In this document: positions 8,222 to 17,168 of the stretch, piece by piece | How positions within the stretch are numbered: position 1 is the stretch's first letter | Layout: the number at the start of each line of letters is the position of its first letter | The notes under the pieces: model-generated | What the model saw: the letters and a program-made list of their open reading frames with translations, nothing else | Told to the model about the DNA's origin: nothing | Databases searched by the model: none | Made by a program: the position numbers and the translations under genes | Assembly: GCF_009856445.1 (NCBI RefSeq) | Contig: NZ_WMFA01000003.1 | Span: forward strand, 1-64,000 | Source: Halobacillus litoralis | GTDB lineage: Bacteria > Bacillota > Bacilli > Bacillales > Halobacillaceae | DNA: 64,000 bases | Reading direction: 5' to 3'

Positions 8222-10069
8222 TTGAATGATTTGAAAGTGACCTATATACTTGCCGGCATTATTTTCGTCGGCTTAGTTGGATGGAATGTATATTTTGAAG
8301 AAGAATTTGACCAGTTCCGTGAGCCTTATGAAGTTCAGGGGCGTGAGGAGACGGTTGAAGTGGATACTTCTTCAGAGGAAGAAGCCTTTGTGTACGGCGT
8401 CAGTGCTGTGCACCCACTCGCGGTAGAAGCGGGCATGAAAGTGCTCAATGAGGGAGGGAATGCTGCTGAAGCAGCGATCGCTGTCTCTTTTGTTCTGAAT
8501 GTCGTGGAACCCTATGGCTCCGGTATCGGCGGAGGTGGACAGATGATTGTCCACGAACCGGACGAAGGCGCCATCACATATGATTATCGGGAAGCGGCTC
8601 CTGTTAGCGGTGCGCGCCCACAACGTGGAATTGCTGTGCCTGGCTTTGTGAAAGGGATGGGCGAGGTTTACGAAGATTACGGAGACAAAATGGAGTGGAA
8701 TGAGTTGCTGGAAGATGCCGTTACTCACAGTGAAGAAGGCATCAAAGTCGGGCGGATCTTTAATGAGCAGCTTCAGAACTCCAGACGTTTCATTCAATCA
8801 GGGAATGAAGATCCGGCCATTTACAACATGTTTTACCCTGAAGACCGGCCGTTACAGATCAATGATACTCTTGTACAGGCAGAACTTGCGGAAACATTGA
8901 AAACACTGCAGCAGCAAGGGGCAGAATCTTTTTATGAAGGGGAGATTGCTGACTCATTAACAAGCCAGATCGGTTTCCAACCGGGAGATCTTGGAGCTTA
9001 TGAAGTCGGTAAGCGCCCTGCGCCAAAAGGTGAGTTCAAGGGCCAGACCTTGTATGCGGGCTCCTCTCCGACATCTGGGATCATTGTGATCCAGGCATTG
9101 AAGATGCTGGAACAGTTGGAAGCGAACCTGGATAAAGTGCTGGAAGAGGAATATGCCCTGCCTGGTGGCGGATGGCCAGCGTTCCTTGATGGCAACCTTC
9201 CTGAGAATATGGAACAGATTGTCAATGATCAACAATATGAAGATATCTATATCCACCTTGTGAATAAGATCGTCGACAAAGTCTACACCGACAGGGTCTA
9301 CACCCTTGGCGACCCTGAGTTTGAGGAAGTCGAGCAGGAGAAATTGACCTCAACAGAATATACAAATCAGTTGTTTGAAGAGGAATTTTCTGTCGGTGGT
9401 GAGGCACTGACAAGCTCTGCGGACTTGTACACCGCACCAGGTGAGAAAGCGGATCACCGCAATACAACACATTTTGTGGTTGTTGATAAGAACGGGATGA
9501 TGGTGTCCGCGACGAACTCACTCGGGAAATTTTTCGGTTCAGGATTGTACGTGGATGGGTTCTTCTTAAATCATCAAATGAACAACTTTGATACTGCCGA
9601 AGATTCGATGAACGCTTATGAACCAGGCAAGCGCCCGCGTTCGTTCGTCTCACCGATGATCTTCGCAAGAGACGGAAAAGCAGTCCTCGGCATCGGTTCT
9701 CCTGGCGGGAAAAGGATCCCGGCCATGCTGATCCAAACATTGATCCAATACGAATATGGGCGGAGTGAAGACACTGGCGAGCAGCTGACGTTGCAGCAAG
9801 CAATCAGCCGCAGCCGTTTTTACACGGAAGATAACGTCGTCCATGTTGAAAACCTGATTGAGCAGCAGCCCATCGCCCGATTAAGGGATTTGAAAGGCTA
9901 CTCTGTCATTGAACATGACTCTCCTGTTTTCTATGGTGGTATTCAGGGACTGGGAATACGCACGAACGGAGATGTCCTCCAAATGTACGGCGGTGGAGAT
10001 CCCCGCCGTTTAGGAACATGGCAGATTGGGAATCAGAACGGTATGGATGATGTGAGTAGTGCACAATAG
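8222..10069 (+). CDS. Gamma-glutamyltransferase, CapD/PgsD type
   Basis: A 615-residue N-terminal nucleophile hydrolase of the gamma-glutamyltranspeptidase family. The open frame reaches back to TTG 8198, but AGGAGGT at 8207-8213 sits 8 nt before TTG 8222, just after the pgsA stop, so 8222 is chosen. An N-terminal transmembrane anchor (about 6-24) precedes the GGT domain. Recognisable parts are GSGIGGGGQM, the processing site with candidate catalytic Thr in NTTHFVVVD (about residue 415), NSLGKFFGSG and the SPGGKRIP loop. In B. anthracis capD occupies this operon position and cleaves poly-gamma-glutamate and links it to peptidoglycan; position and anchor favour that role here over free glutathione turnover, but this is inference. 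No CapE/PgsE small gene was found before or after it. Confidence 0.87.
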   Translation: MNDLKVTYILAGIIFVGLVGWNVYFEEEFDQFREPYEVQGREETVEVDTSSEEEAFVYGVSAVHPLAVEAGMKVLNEGGNAAEAAIAVSFVLNVVEPYGSGIGGGGQMIVHEPDEGAITYDYREAAPVSGARPQRGIAVPGFVKGMGEVYEDYGDKMEWNELLEDAVTHSEEGIKVGRIFNEQLQNSRRFIQSGNEDPAIYNMFYPEDRPLQINDTLVQAELAETLKTLQQQGAESFYEGEIADSLTSQIGFQPGDLGAYEVGKRPAPKGEFKGQTLYAGSSPTSGIIVIQALKMLEQLEANLDKVLEEEYALPGGGWPAFLDGNLPENMEQIVNDQQYEDIYIHLVNKIVDKVYTDRVYTLGDPEFEEVEQEKLTSTEYTNQLFEEEFSVGGEALTSSADLYTAPGEKADHRNTTHFVVVDKNGMMVSATNSLGKFFGSGLYVDGFFLNHQMNNFDTAEDSMNAYEPGKRPRSFVSPMIFARDGKAVLGIGSPGGKRIPAMLIQTLIQYEYGRSEDTGEQLTLQQAISRSRFYTEDNVVHVENLIEQQPIARLRDLKGYSVIEHDSPVFYGGIQGLGIRTNGDVLQMYGGGDPRRLGTWQIGNQNGMDDVSSAQ

Positions 10070-10072
10070 ATG

Positions 10073-10110
10073 AAAAAAGGACTCTCCCTGTAGGGCGGGT
10101 CCTTTTTTGT
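10073..10110 (+). terminator. Intrinsic terminator of the pgs operon
   Basis: AAAAAAGGAC pairs with the GTCCTTTTTT arm around a G+C-rich loop containing CTCCC/GGGCG, ending in a T run, a few bases after the gamma-glutamyltransferase stop. Confidence 0.75.
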
Positions 10111-10226
10111 GATCTTTTATAGAGAAGGCTTTTTTTAGAATCACCGAAGCCTTTTACATGAATAGCTCCGCCTATATCAAAATAGTAATGAAGAGACAGG
10201 GTACGGTCAGGAAGGAGGGAGATCTC

Positions 10227-11336
10227 ATGACCTATCTAGTACTTTCTACATTCCCTGCGAATGGTTCTGGAAATTCGGGCGATGCCTTCATTACACAGAG
10301 CCTTATTCAATTAATTCGTAATGTGAAAGGAAATCCATTGATTGATACCCGTCGATTGGCGGAGGAAGATGTGGATCAGGTGGAGGACTTCGATAAATAT
10401 AAGGCGGTGATTTTTGCAGGATTTGCCCCCCGAATAGAGGGTACCGGAGTGGCGCCGAAATATCGTAACCGGTATTTCAAGGAGGCAGTGAAAAGATCTA
10501 TTCCGGTCTTTGTATTTGGATCGGGCTGGACGGTATATCCAGGTACAAAGGGACAGAGCCGACTGCTTCAATTGGATGACGTGGAGAAAGATCAGCTTGT
10601 CCGGACTTTTGGCTATGCAGACGGACCTCTTCAACAAAACGTTCTATCTACAAGAGATCACCCGACAGATCAACTTCTTATGAATAATGGGGTGAAAACT
10701 TACGGGACGGTAGGAGATTGTGCACTATTTGATATTAATCAGTTATTTGCTAAACCGGAACTTCCTGATGAAATCAAAAAAGTAGCTGTTTCTATGCCGC
10801 ATAATCCACCCCATTTTGTCTATGCCTATGAATTAGCGAAAAAAATCAAGCAGGAGTTTTCCTGTCATGTTTCAATTACCTTGCATAGCAGATGGAGTAA
10901 AAAAAGAAGAGCTTTATGGAAACATAACGATATCCCTCTGGTGGATCTTTCGGGGGATGCCAACCACCTTTCCTATTACAAAGATTGCGACCTTCACGTA
11001 GGGTTCCGGCTGCATGGACATATTTGGTTCCTTCGTAATCGGAAGCCCAGTCTCCTTTTAGGAGAAGATGGAAGAGGGTATGGCCATTTGCAAACGTTTC
11101 GTGGACTTGGAGACTCTGTGGTACCGGCGCATTACTTGAAGGATAAGCCGAGGATGATTCATATCCATGACCCGATGTATCAAACGATGAAAACATCCTT
11201 TCCTGACTTTGACCCTCTTCAGATGGTGAAGGAAGAAATTTTATCTGGTTATCCTGTTACCAAGAGAACGCTGAAAACCATTGATCGATTATGGGTGAAC
11301 AAAATGGAACCTCTACTCCAAATGCTTCCCGATTAA
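10227..11336 (+). CDS. Polysaccharide pyruvyl transferase family protein
   Basis: A 369-residue protein with the polysaccharide pyruvyl transferase layout (Pfam PF04230): N-terminal SGNSGDAFITQSL glycine-rich turn, the segment VFGSGWTVYPG, and a C-terminal GFRLHGHIWFLRNRKPSLLLGEDGRGYGH block with the family histidines. Such enzymes move a pyruvyl group from phosphoenolpyruvate to a sugar in a surface polymer. The open frame starts at 10158, but GGAAGGAGGG lies just before ATG 10227. It is a single gene between two terminators; the acceptor could be a polymer from the glycan island 4 kb downstream, which is inference. Confidence 0.75.
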   Translation: MTYLVLSTFPANGSGNSGDAFITQSLIQLIRNVKGNPLIDTRRLAEEDVDQVEDFDKYKAVIFAGFAPRIEGTGVAPKYRNRYFKEAVKRSIPVFVFGSGWTVYPGTKGQSRLLQLDDVEKDQLVRTFGYADGPLQQNVLSTRDHPTDQLLMNNGVKTYGTVGDCALFDINQLFAKPELPDEIKKVAVSMPHNPPHFVYAYELAKKIKQEFSCHVSITLHSRWSKKRRALWKHNDIPLVDLSGDANHLSYYKDCDLHVGFRLHGHIWFLRNRKPSLLLGEDGRGYGHLQTFRGLGDSVVPAHYLKDKPRMIHIHDPMYQTMKTSFPDFDPLQMVKEEILSGYPVTKRTLKTIDRLWVNKMEPLLQMLPD

Positions 11337-11391
11337 CTCTGCTATAAATGCATGGTTTTTGATGGGATAGGAAAGTTTAGAAGCTGAATAT

Positions 11392-11423
11392 AAAAAGGTG
11401 ACCTTATATAAGGTCACCTTTTT
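11392..11423. terminator. Bidirectional intrinsic terminator
   Basis: A perfect 15-bp palindromic stem, AAAAAGGTGACCTTA and its complement around TA. It lies between the convergent pyruvyl transferase and tcyP genes, with A/T runs serving both strands. Confidence 0.9.
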
Positions 11424-11428
11424 CAAGC

Positions 11429-12823
11429 TTACACAGCAATATCTTTCTCAACCGCTTTTTTATCGTTAAAGCGCTCAAGGTTCAAAGTCTTCAAGACACG
11501 TGAAGTCAAGGTTCCTGAAGTCATCGCCCCATTGACATTCAATGCGGTACGGCCCATATCAATCAGAGGCTCAACGGAAATGAGCAATCCGGCCAAAGCG
11601 ACGGGAAGGTTCATGGATGAAAGGACGATTAGTGCGGCGAATGTTGCTCCGCCTCCGACACCAGCCACACCAAATGAACTGATGGCCACAATCAACACAA
11701 GCTGAACCAGGAATCCAGGGCTCAACGGATCAATTCCCACAGAAGGAGCAATCATGACAGCGAGCATGGCTGGGTAGATGCCTGCGCAGCCATTTTGACC
11801 AATGGTTGCACCAAAAGAGGCAGACATGTTTGCGACCCCTTCTTCGACACCGAGGCTGTTTTTCTGAGCGGATATATTCAATGGAATCGTTCCTGCACTG
11901 GATCTTGATGTGAAAGCAAAACTAAGAACAGGCAGCACTTTTCGTAAATATGTGAATGGGTTTAACCCGAAGATCCCAATCAATACAAGGTGGATGATGA
12001 ACATCACCCCTAATGCGACATAGGAAGCAAGCACGAATTTCCCTAACTCCAGAATTCCTCCCACATCCGTCTGAGCTACGGTGGTAGCCATCAGTCCTAA
12101 AATACCGATGGGAGTGAGGCGTAGGACAAGTGTGACAATACGCATGACTACTGCGTAAAAAGAGTTGACGATTTTGACGAACAATTTAGCTTGTTCCGGC
12201 TGTTTGCGGCGTACCCCGAGAACAGCGATACCGATAATAGCGGAGAAGATGACCACGGCAATAGTGGATGTTGCGCGATCTCCCGTCATATCAAGAAATG
12301 GATTGGCTGGAATAAATTCAAGAATTTTTTGTGGTGTGGACATATCCTGAACTTCTGTCAGGCGTTCTTCTAAATATAGCCCCCGGCTTTCTTCTGCTTG
12401 ACCGGCTTCAATTTCACCTGCATTCAAATCGAACAAAAAGGAGCTCCCGATGCCCACAAGTGCTGCAATCGCTGTAGTTCCTACGAGTACACCGATGATC
12501 CATAGGGAGATTTTTCCCAACTGTGATGTTTTTTCGAGATTGATAATGGATTGGATGATGGACACCATAATTAACGGAATGACAATCATCATAAGTAAGC
12601 GTACGTACCCACGTCCTGCGATGTTGTACCAATCAGTTGTCTGTGCTGTGATACTGGAATCGGTTCCAAATACGAATTGTAAGTACACACCTAAGAGTAC
12701 TCCAAGCCCAAGCCCTGCAAAGACACGTTTACTGAAAGAAATGTGTTTTTGCTGCATACGGATGAGGACAAGAATAAGCGCAAAAATAAGAGCGATGTTG
12801 ACGATTACAAGAAATGTTTCCAT
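11429..12823 (-). CDS. tcyP: L-cystine sodium symporter TcyP
   Basis: A 464-residue dicarboxylate/amino acid:cation symporter (DAACS) family protein. The sequence is close to B. subtilis TcyP (463 aa) along its length, including FSKRVFAGLGLGVLLG near the start, FAFTSRSSAGTIPLNI, IGQNGCAGIYPAMLAVM, and the C-terminal VALAGLLISVEPLIDMGRTALNV. It would import L-cystine using the sodium or proton gradient. ATG 12823 is preceded by GGAGGTAATGAAATC. It is transcribed alone from the promoter described separately. Confidence 0.92.
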   Translation of the reverse strand: METFLVIVNIALIFALILVLIRMQQKHISFSKRVFAGLGLGVLLGVYLQFVFGTDSSITAQTTDWYNIAGRGYVRLLMMIVIPLIMVSIIQSIINLEKTSQLGKISLWIIGVLVGTTAIAALVGIGSSFLFDLNAGEIEAGQAEESRGLYLEERLTEVQDMSTPQKILEFIPANPFLDMTGDRATSTIAVVIFSAIIGIAVLGVRRKQPEQAKLFVKIVNSFYAVVMRIVTLVLRLTPIGILGLMATTVAQTDVGGILELGKFVLASYVALGVMFIIHLVLIGIFGLNPFTYLRKVLPVLSFAFTSRSSAGTIPLNISAQKNSLGVEEGVANMSASFGATIGQNGCAGIYPAMLAVMIAPSVGIDPLSPGFLVQLVLIVAISSFGVAGVGGGATFAALIVLSSMNLPVALAGLLISVEPLIDMGRTALNVNGAMTSGTLTSRVLKTLNLERFNDKKAVEKDIAV

Positions 12824-12882
12824 GATTTCATTACCTCCTTCTAGACATTAACTTATTAAACCGATGGAAAAGGTTGGTTTTA

Positions 12883-12911
12883 AACTTACACCAGTATTTA
12901 ACAGCTGTCAA
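12883..12911 (-). promoter_or_regulatory. SigA-type promoter of tcyP
   Basis: On the minus strand TTGACA (12911-12906) and TAAGTT (12888-12883) are separated by 17 nt, about 60 nt before the tcyP start. Confidence 0.65.
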
Positions 12912-12984
12912 CATGAAAAATAATAAATGGAGCCTCCATATACAGAAGGTATGAGCAGGAGGCCTCTTGTATGAACTTAATAAA

Positions 12985-13013
12985 TTGACAATGCAAGGTT
13001 CATGATATATATT
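12985..13013 (+). promoter_or_regulatory. SigA-type promoter of the mhqO-like gene
   Basis: A consensus TTGACA (12985-12990), 17-nt spacer and TATATT (13008-13013) lie 57 nt before the dioxygenase start codon and directly abut the MhqR-like operator. Confidence 0.75.
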
Positions 13014-13031
13014 TATCTTGAAACTGAGATA
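13014..13031 (+). promoter_or_regulatory. MhqR-type operator
   Basis: TATCTTGAAACTGAGATA is an 18-nt inverted repeat with TATCT/AGATA arms, matching the B. subtilis MhqR box as remembered (tATCTcgaAtTCgAGATa) in all capitalised arm positions. It covers the expected transcription start just after the -10 box, so a bound MarR-type repressor would block transcription until quinone or electrophile stress. Confidence 0.68.
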
Positions 13032-13069
13032 ATTATGTTGCAGTCATAAATAAATTGGGAGGGGATCGA

Positions 13070-14047
13070 ATGAATGAGTTGAAAGGCATTCACCATGTCA
13101 CCGCCATAACAAGCAGTGCAGAGAAAAATTATGAATTTTTCACCTATACCCTTGGCATGCGTCTTGTGAAAAAGACAGTCAATCAGGATGATATTGAAAC
13201 GTACCACCTATTTTTTGCAGATGATGAAGGGCATCCAGGTACGGATATGACCTTCTTTGATTTTCCAGGCATTCCGAAAGGCTCCCATGGAACGAATGAA
13301 ATTGCGAAAACTTCTTTCCGTGTTCCGAGTGATGAGGCCTTGGATTACTGGGTGAAGAGGTTTGATCGTTTGGAAGTGAAACACAAAGGAATTCAGGAAC
13401 GGTTCGGCAAGAAGGTTCTTCCTTTTATCGATTTTGATGATCAAGCTTATGAGCTGGTATCCGACGAAAACGATGATGGAGTAGCCCCAGGTACACCATG
13501 GCAGAAAGGTCCCGTTCCATTAGAATACGCCATTACCGGTCTTGGACCCATATACGTGAGAGTCGACAATCAGGAATACTTCAAGGAAATGCTTGAGAAA
13601 GTCATGAATTTCAGGGAAGCGGATGAAGAAGGCGCGTTCACCCTGTTCGAAGTGGGAGAAGGTGGAAACGGTGCTTCAGTAATTGTGGAATACAACACGA
13701 TTCTTCCGCCGGCGCGTCAAGGATATGGCACCGTTCACCATGCTGCTTTTCGTGTAGAAGATAAAAAGGCACTGGAGGCTTGGATTGAACGTTTATCGAA
13801 GTTCGGTTTGAGGAACTCAGGATTCGTCAATCGTCATTATTTTGGTTCTTTATACGCTAAAGTTGCTCCGCAAATTCTCTTTGAATGGGCCACGGACGGA
13901 CCGGGATTCATGGAAGATGAGCCGTATGAAACTCTTGGAGAGAAATTATCCCTTCCACCTAAACTTGAACCGAAAAGAACAGAAATTGAGAATTATGTAC
14001 GTCCGATCGACACAGTGAGGAGTACGAAAGAAATAGAAAAAGAATAG
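13070..14047 (+). CDS. mhqO: Ring-cleaving dioxygenase of the MhqO/MhqA type (VOC family)
   Basis: A 325-residue protein of two vicinal-oxygen-chelate repeats. Metal-ligand candidates are the His pair in GIHHVTAI near the start, the HHAAFRV histidine at about 221 and the Glu in ILFEWATDGPG near 280. Members in B. subtilis (MhqA, MhqE, MhqO) are induced by methylhydroquinone and catechol through MhqR and are thought to open aromatic rings. An in-frame TTG at 13055 exists, but GGGAGGGG places the start at ATG 13070. The MhqR-like operator upstream supports the role; which of the three paralogues it equals is uncertain. Confidence 0.82.
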   Translation: MNELKGIHHVTAITSSAEKNYEFFTYTLGMRLVKKTVNQDDIETYHLFFADDEGHPGTDMTFFDFPGIPKGSHGTNEIAKTSFRVPSDEALDYWVKRFDRLEVKHKGIQERFGKKVLPFIDFDDQAYELVSDENDDGVAPGTPWQKGPVPLEYAITGLGPIYVRVDNQEYFKEMLEKVMNFREADEEGAFTLFEVGEGGNGASVIVEYNTILPPARQGYGTVHHAAFRVEDKKALEAWIERLSKFGLRNSGFVNRHYFGSLYAKVAPQILFEWATDGPGFMEDEPYETLGEKLSLPPKLEPKRTEIENYVRPIDTVRSTKEIEKE

Positions 14048-14056
14048 GAATAACGG

Positions 14057-14090
14057 AAGCCAGGGTGCAGGGTTGCACCCTGGCTTTTTA
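14057..14090 (+). terminator. Intrinsic terminator after the mhqO-like gene
   Basis: A perfect 13-bp stem, AAGCCAGGGTGCA and its complement, with a short loop and a T run, 10 nt after the stop codon. Confidence 0.9.
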
Positions 14091-14192
14091 CTTTGGTTAA
14101 TTTTTCCGAACACATCTACATAAGATGATTCAGTATAGATGTTAGCTAATAACCATTCTTATTTATGGGATGGAAGGAGGGGTCAGGATACG

Positions 14193-15599
14193 ATGAACCA
14201 TTTCGAACGTAATTATTGGGCCTCCTGTCTGGATTTTATTCAGGATTTTAAACATTTTGCTTACCTAGGGATACCACTTTCCCTCGTTTGTCCTTATTAT
14301 GTTCTTGTAAACGGGAAGAAGGATATTTTGAGTAAGCTAGAAAATAAAACCACAAAGTTGAACGCAAAAATAACCAGCGCTAACCAAATCCAGGCATTGT
14401 TTGATGCTCATTTCTCTGCTTTTAAGAAAAAGGAAAGCAAAAGGGAAGGGAAAGTTGTTTTTTATGATAATGTCCTGCGCTTTCCTGATCTACTTATGAG
14501 GTCGAATTTCTCACCAGCTGAATCCCTCATTCTTAAGAGGAAGTCGAATGTTCATGGAGCAAAGTCACAAAAGGAAATTCCTGTCGACAGTCTTGAAAGG
14601 TATCACAAAGTTCAATCTAAAACGATTCAGGCCTATCAAAGGCGGGCATGGACTTATTTTAAGAAAGCGAAAGATCATCCTATTTATAAAAATAAGGGAT
14701 TTCAAACGGAGTTTGTTAAGCAGATCCCCAATATGATGAAACAAATAGCTGCAGCGAAAGGTTTTTTTGAAGAGAATAAAGTCTCCTGCCTTGTGACAGG
14801 AACAACGAACAGCAGTGATACAAGGATTTTGACTTTAACAGCTGCCTTAAATGGAATACCAAGTGTTTGTCTCCAGCATGGGGTTGTGATGCTTGAATTT
14901 GGTTACCTTCCAAAAGTTTCTACCTACCAGGCGGTGTATGGACCTGAAGATATTCAATGGTACACCAGTAAGGGGGTGCCGGATCAGTCATTAAAGTCCA
15001 TCGGACACCCGAGGTTTGATGAACTAGTCAAAAGAAAGACGCTCGACCCAAAAGCATTTGCCAGTCATTTCAAGTTAGATAGTACTAAGAAATCCGTATT
15101 GATGGTAATTCATCATATTGAAACAGCTTTTCCACAAGCGATGCTTGAAGAACTGGAACGGAAAGGCGTTGTCAATATCATCATCAAACAAAGGAATGGA
15201 AAACAGGGGAAAACATCCCAGACATTGGCCTTGCAGAAGAAATTTCCCCAGGTTAAATTTGCCGATGACATGCACCTGTATGATCTCTTGAATAATGTGG
15301 ATGCTGTGGTGAGCTATGAATCTACGATTGTGCTTGAAGCTATGCTTGCGAATAAACCTGTTTATATATGGAGGTTGAAAAGCCTGCACGCGAGTTCGAC
15401 AAATTATTACAGAGACCTGAGTGAATATATCCATGATGATCCGCAGAAGCTTGTCGATCACATGATTGCTGTTATGAACGCCCCTAGGAATAAAACCTGG
15501 TTGAAAAAGAGGCAGCAGTTTCTTGCTACTCATTATCCACACAAATCAGGAACCAGCAGCGCGAAACTAAAAGCTTTAGTGAACTCGATTACAAAATAA
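14193..15599 (+). CDS. GT-B-like surface glycan protein, subfamily A copy 1
   Basis: A 468-residue protein, first of four paralogues in this island that all begin near MN-x-[FY]-[ES]-[RK]-NYW. The N-terminal half (about 1-170) is basic and variable. The C-terminal half has VCLQHGVVM (about 226), GHPRFDELV (about 270), MHLYDLLNNVDAVVSYEST (about 361-378) and IVLEAMLANKPVYIW, a pattern like the nucleotide-sugar-binding domain of CDP-glycerol glycerophosphotransferase and capsule GT-B proteins. The closest relative in the window is the gene at 18404. A frame opens at 14139, but GGAAGGAGGGG sets ATG 14193. No signal peptide or membrane segment is seen. Role as a transferase of a surface sugar, possibly the pseudaminic acid made downstream, is inference. 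Confidence 0.68.
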   Translation: MNHFERNYWASCLDFIQDFKHFAYLGIPLSLVCPYYVLVNGKKDILSKLENKTTKLNAKITSANQIQALFDAHFSAFKKKESKREGKVVFYDNVLRFPDLLMRSNFSPAESLILKRKSNVHGAKSQKEIPVDSLERYHKVQSKTIQAYQRRAWTYFKKAKDHPIYKNKGFQTEFVKQIPNMMKQIAAAKGFFEENKVSCLVTGTTNSSDTRILTLTAALNGIPSVCLQHGVVMLEFGYLPKVSTYQAVYGPEDIQWYTSKGVPDQSLKSIGHPRFDELVKRKTLDPKAFASHFKLDSTKKSVLMVIHHIETAFPQAMLEELERKGVVNIIIKQRNGKQGKTSQTLALQKKFPQVKFADDMHLYDLLNNVDAVVSYESTIVLEAMLANKPVYIWRLKSLHASSTNYYRDLSEYIHDDPQKLVDHMIAVMNAPRNKTWLKKRQQFLATHYPHKSGTSSAKLKALVNSITK

Positions 15600-15611
15600 G
15601 AGGGTGAAATG

Positions 15612-17042
15612 ATGAATACATTCGAGAGGAATTTTTGGTCTCTTTATGTAGATTTTTTAGAAGCTTTTAGTGAGGTCAAGTATAAAGGTATCTCCATTCC
15701 TTATTTGTGTCATTTCCGAAGTCTCTTTACAAACCATCACGAATTGAAGCAGAACCTTTCCTCGGAATCATTTAGTCAGCAGCTCTACCAAACGGTCCAA
15801 GACAAAAAGCTATTTCAACAACGGTTTACTGAATTTAAGAAGATGCATACCAATAACAAAGTGAAAAGGAAAGCGAACGGCAAAGTGGCTTTATACAATG
15901 CAGCGAACCTTCTTCGCTTTCCAATTGAGATTACAAAGAAGCATTTCAAACCGGAACACAGTTTTGTTATTCGGGACATTCGAGGGAAAACAACCTCACC
16001 CAGACCGATCACTGCGGAGGGGCTGCCGGCCTATTTTTTAATAGATTACGATGAATCCATCGACCATCATGTAGAGTTGATTCAAAAGCAGGTGGCCGGG
16101 ATTATTGAGAAACACAAAAAACACCCTTTATTCGGGCATCCCACCTTCAAAGAAGCATTCAACGCACAAGTGGAACGTATTGCTCATCGTATTATTGAGT
16201 CGACGAACATGATTAAGAAATTACCCATTTCCTGTATCGTTTTTTCTTCCACTCATTATTATCAAAGTCGTACACTAGCAATCGTAGCGGCGAGACATAA
16301 TATCCCAACCATCTGCATGCAGCACGGAATTGTGGGAAGTGAGAATGGCTACATGCCCAAAATAGCGGATGTGGACGCGGTTTATGGGCATTTCGAAGTC
16401 GACTGGTTCAAAAGTATAGGGGTAGCCGATGATGGAGTGAAAGTAATCGGTCACCCTCGCTTTGATTTGATCAACAAAGAGGCGACAATAACAAAAGAGA
16501 CGCTGACAAAAAAACTGGGCCTTGATCCCAAGAAGAAAAACATTCTCTTAATTGTCCGCGGTAATGCCTATATAAAGCATTGGAGAAAGTTATTGGATGA
16601 ATGGGATGGGCATGATCAATACAATGTCATCATCAAGGATTTTCCTGCTCAAACCCCTCATCCCTTGACGGAAAACTATGACTTTGCTGTTTCATCAAAG
16701 GGATATCATCTGTACACGCTTCTCCCACATGTGGATGTGGTTGTCGCTTACCTTTCTACGGTAGGACTAGAGGCGATGATTGCCGGTAAACCTGTATTTC
16801 TGTTATCTATCCCTGCACCCACGTATTCGGGCTATTATGACCGGCTTGGACAGATGGTCCAGAAAGAACCCGTAGGACTTGCGAATCTGGTGAATCGCTA
16901 TTTTGTCAGTGAGAAGTTTCGTGCTAAGGAGTCTTCGAAGAGGAAGAAGTTCCTTGCCTACGCTTATCCTAATGTGAAGAGTTCCGGCCAGAGATTGATC
17001 GAACTGATTGCAGAGATGACGAAAGGACAGGGAAAGGCGTGA
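15612..17042 (+). CDS. GT-B-like surface glycan protein, subfamily B copy 1
   Basis: A 476-residue paralogue with the same start (MNTFERNFWSLYVDF) and C-terminal motifs: ICMQHGIVGSENGYMPKIAD (about 235-254), GHPRFDLIN (about 280), and VVVAYLSTVGLEAMIAGKPVF (about 375-395). The STHYYQSRT and IIKDFPAQ segments are shared with the gene at 21012 but not with subfamily A. ATG 15609 is also in frame; 15612 is chosen for spacing to AGAGGGTG. It begins 12 nt after copy A1, so the two are co-transcribed and end at a terminator whose stem includes the stop codon. Cytoplasmic, no membrane segment. Probable glycosyl or glycerophosphoryl transferase; the exact reaction is not known. Confidence 0.68.
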   Translation: MNTFERNFWSLYVDFLEAFSEVKYKGISIPYLCHFRSLFTNHHELKQNLSSESFSQQLYQTVQDKKLFQQRFTEFKKMHTNNKVKRKANGKVALYNAANLLRFPIEITKKHFKPEHSFVIRDIRGKTTSPRPITAEGLPAYFLIDYDESIDHHVELIQKQVAGIIEKHKKHPLFGHPTFKEAFNAQVERIAHRIIESTNMIKKLPISCIVFSSTHYYQSRTLAIVAARHNIPTICMQHGIVGSENGYMPKIADVDAVYGHFEVDWFKSIGVADDGVKVIGHPRFDLINKEATITKETLTKKLGLDPKKKNILLIVRGNAYIKHWRKLLDEWDGHDQYNVIIKDFPAQTPHPLTENYDFAVSSKGYHLYTLLPHVDVVVAYLSTVGLEAMIAGKPVFLLSIPAPTYSGYYDRLGQMVQKEPVGLANLVNRYFVSEKFRAKESSKRKKFLAYAYPNVKSSGQRLIELIAEMTKGQGKA

Positions 17043-17070
17043 TGGTTCTCCTTCATCACGCCTTTTGTTG
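17033..17070 (+). terminator. Intrinsic terminator overlapping a stop codon
   Basis: AAAGGCGTGATG (17033-17044) pairs perfectly with 17054-17065 and is followed by TTTTG. The TGA stop of the preceding gene lies inside the left arm. Confidence 0.82.
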
Positions 17071-17168
17071 GCTTCTGATGGTAAACGTTTCAATAGTGAG
17101 TAAAGGAAGCGGAATTTTGTTTATGAAAAAACAAAAGAACGGCATACAGCGAGATAAGGAGGAGTTCT

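Noticed and set aside
12926-12965. GGAGCCTCC/GGAGGCCTC partial hairpin between tcyP and mhqO
   Set aside because: Arms match imperfectly, there is no T run, and it lies upstream of both promoters, so no role could be supported.
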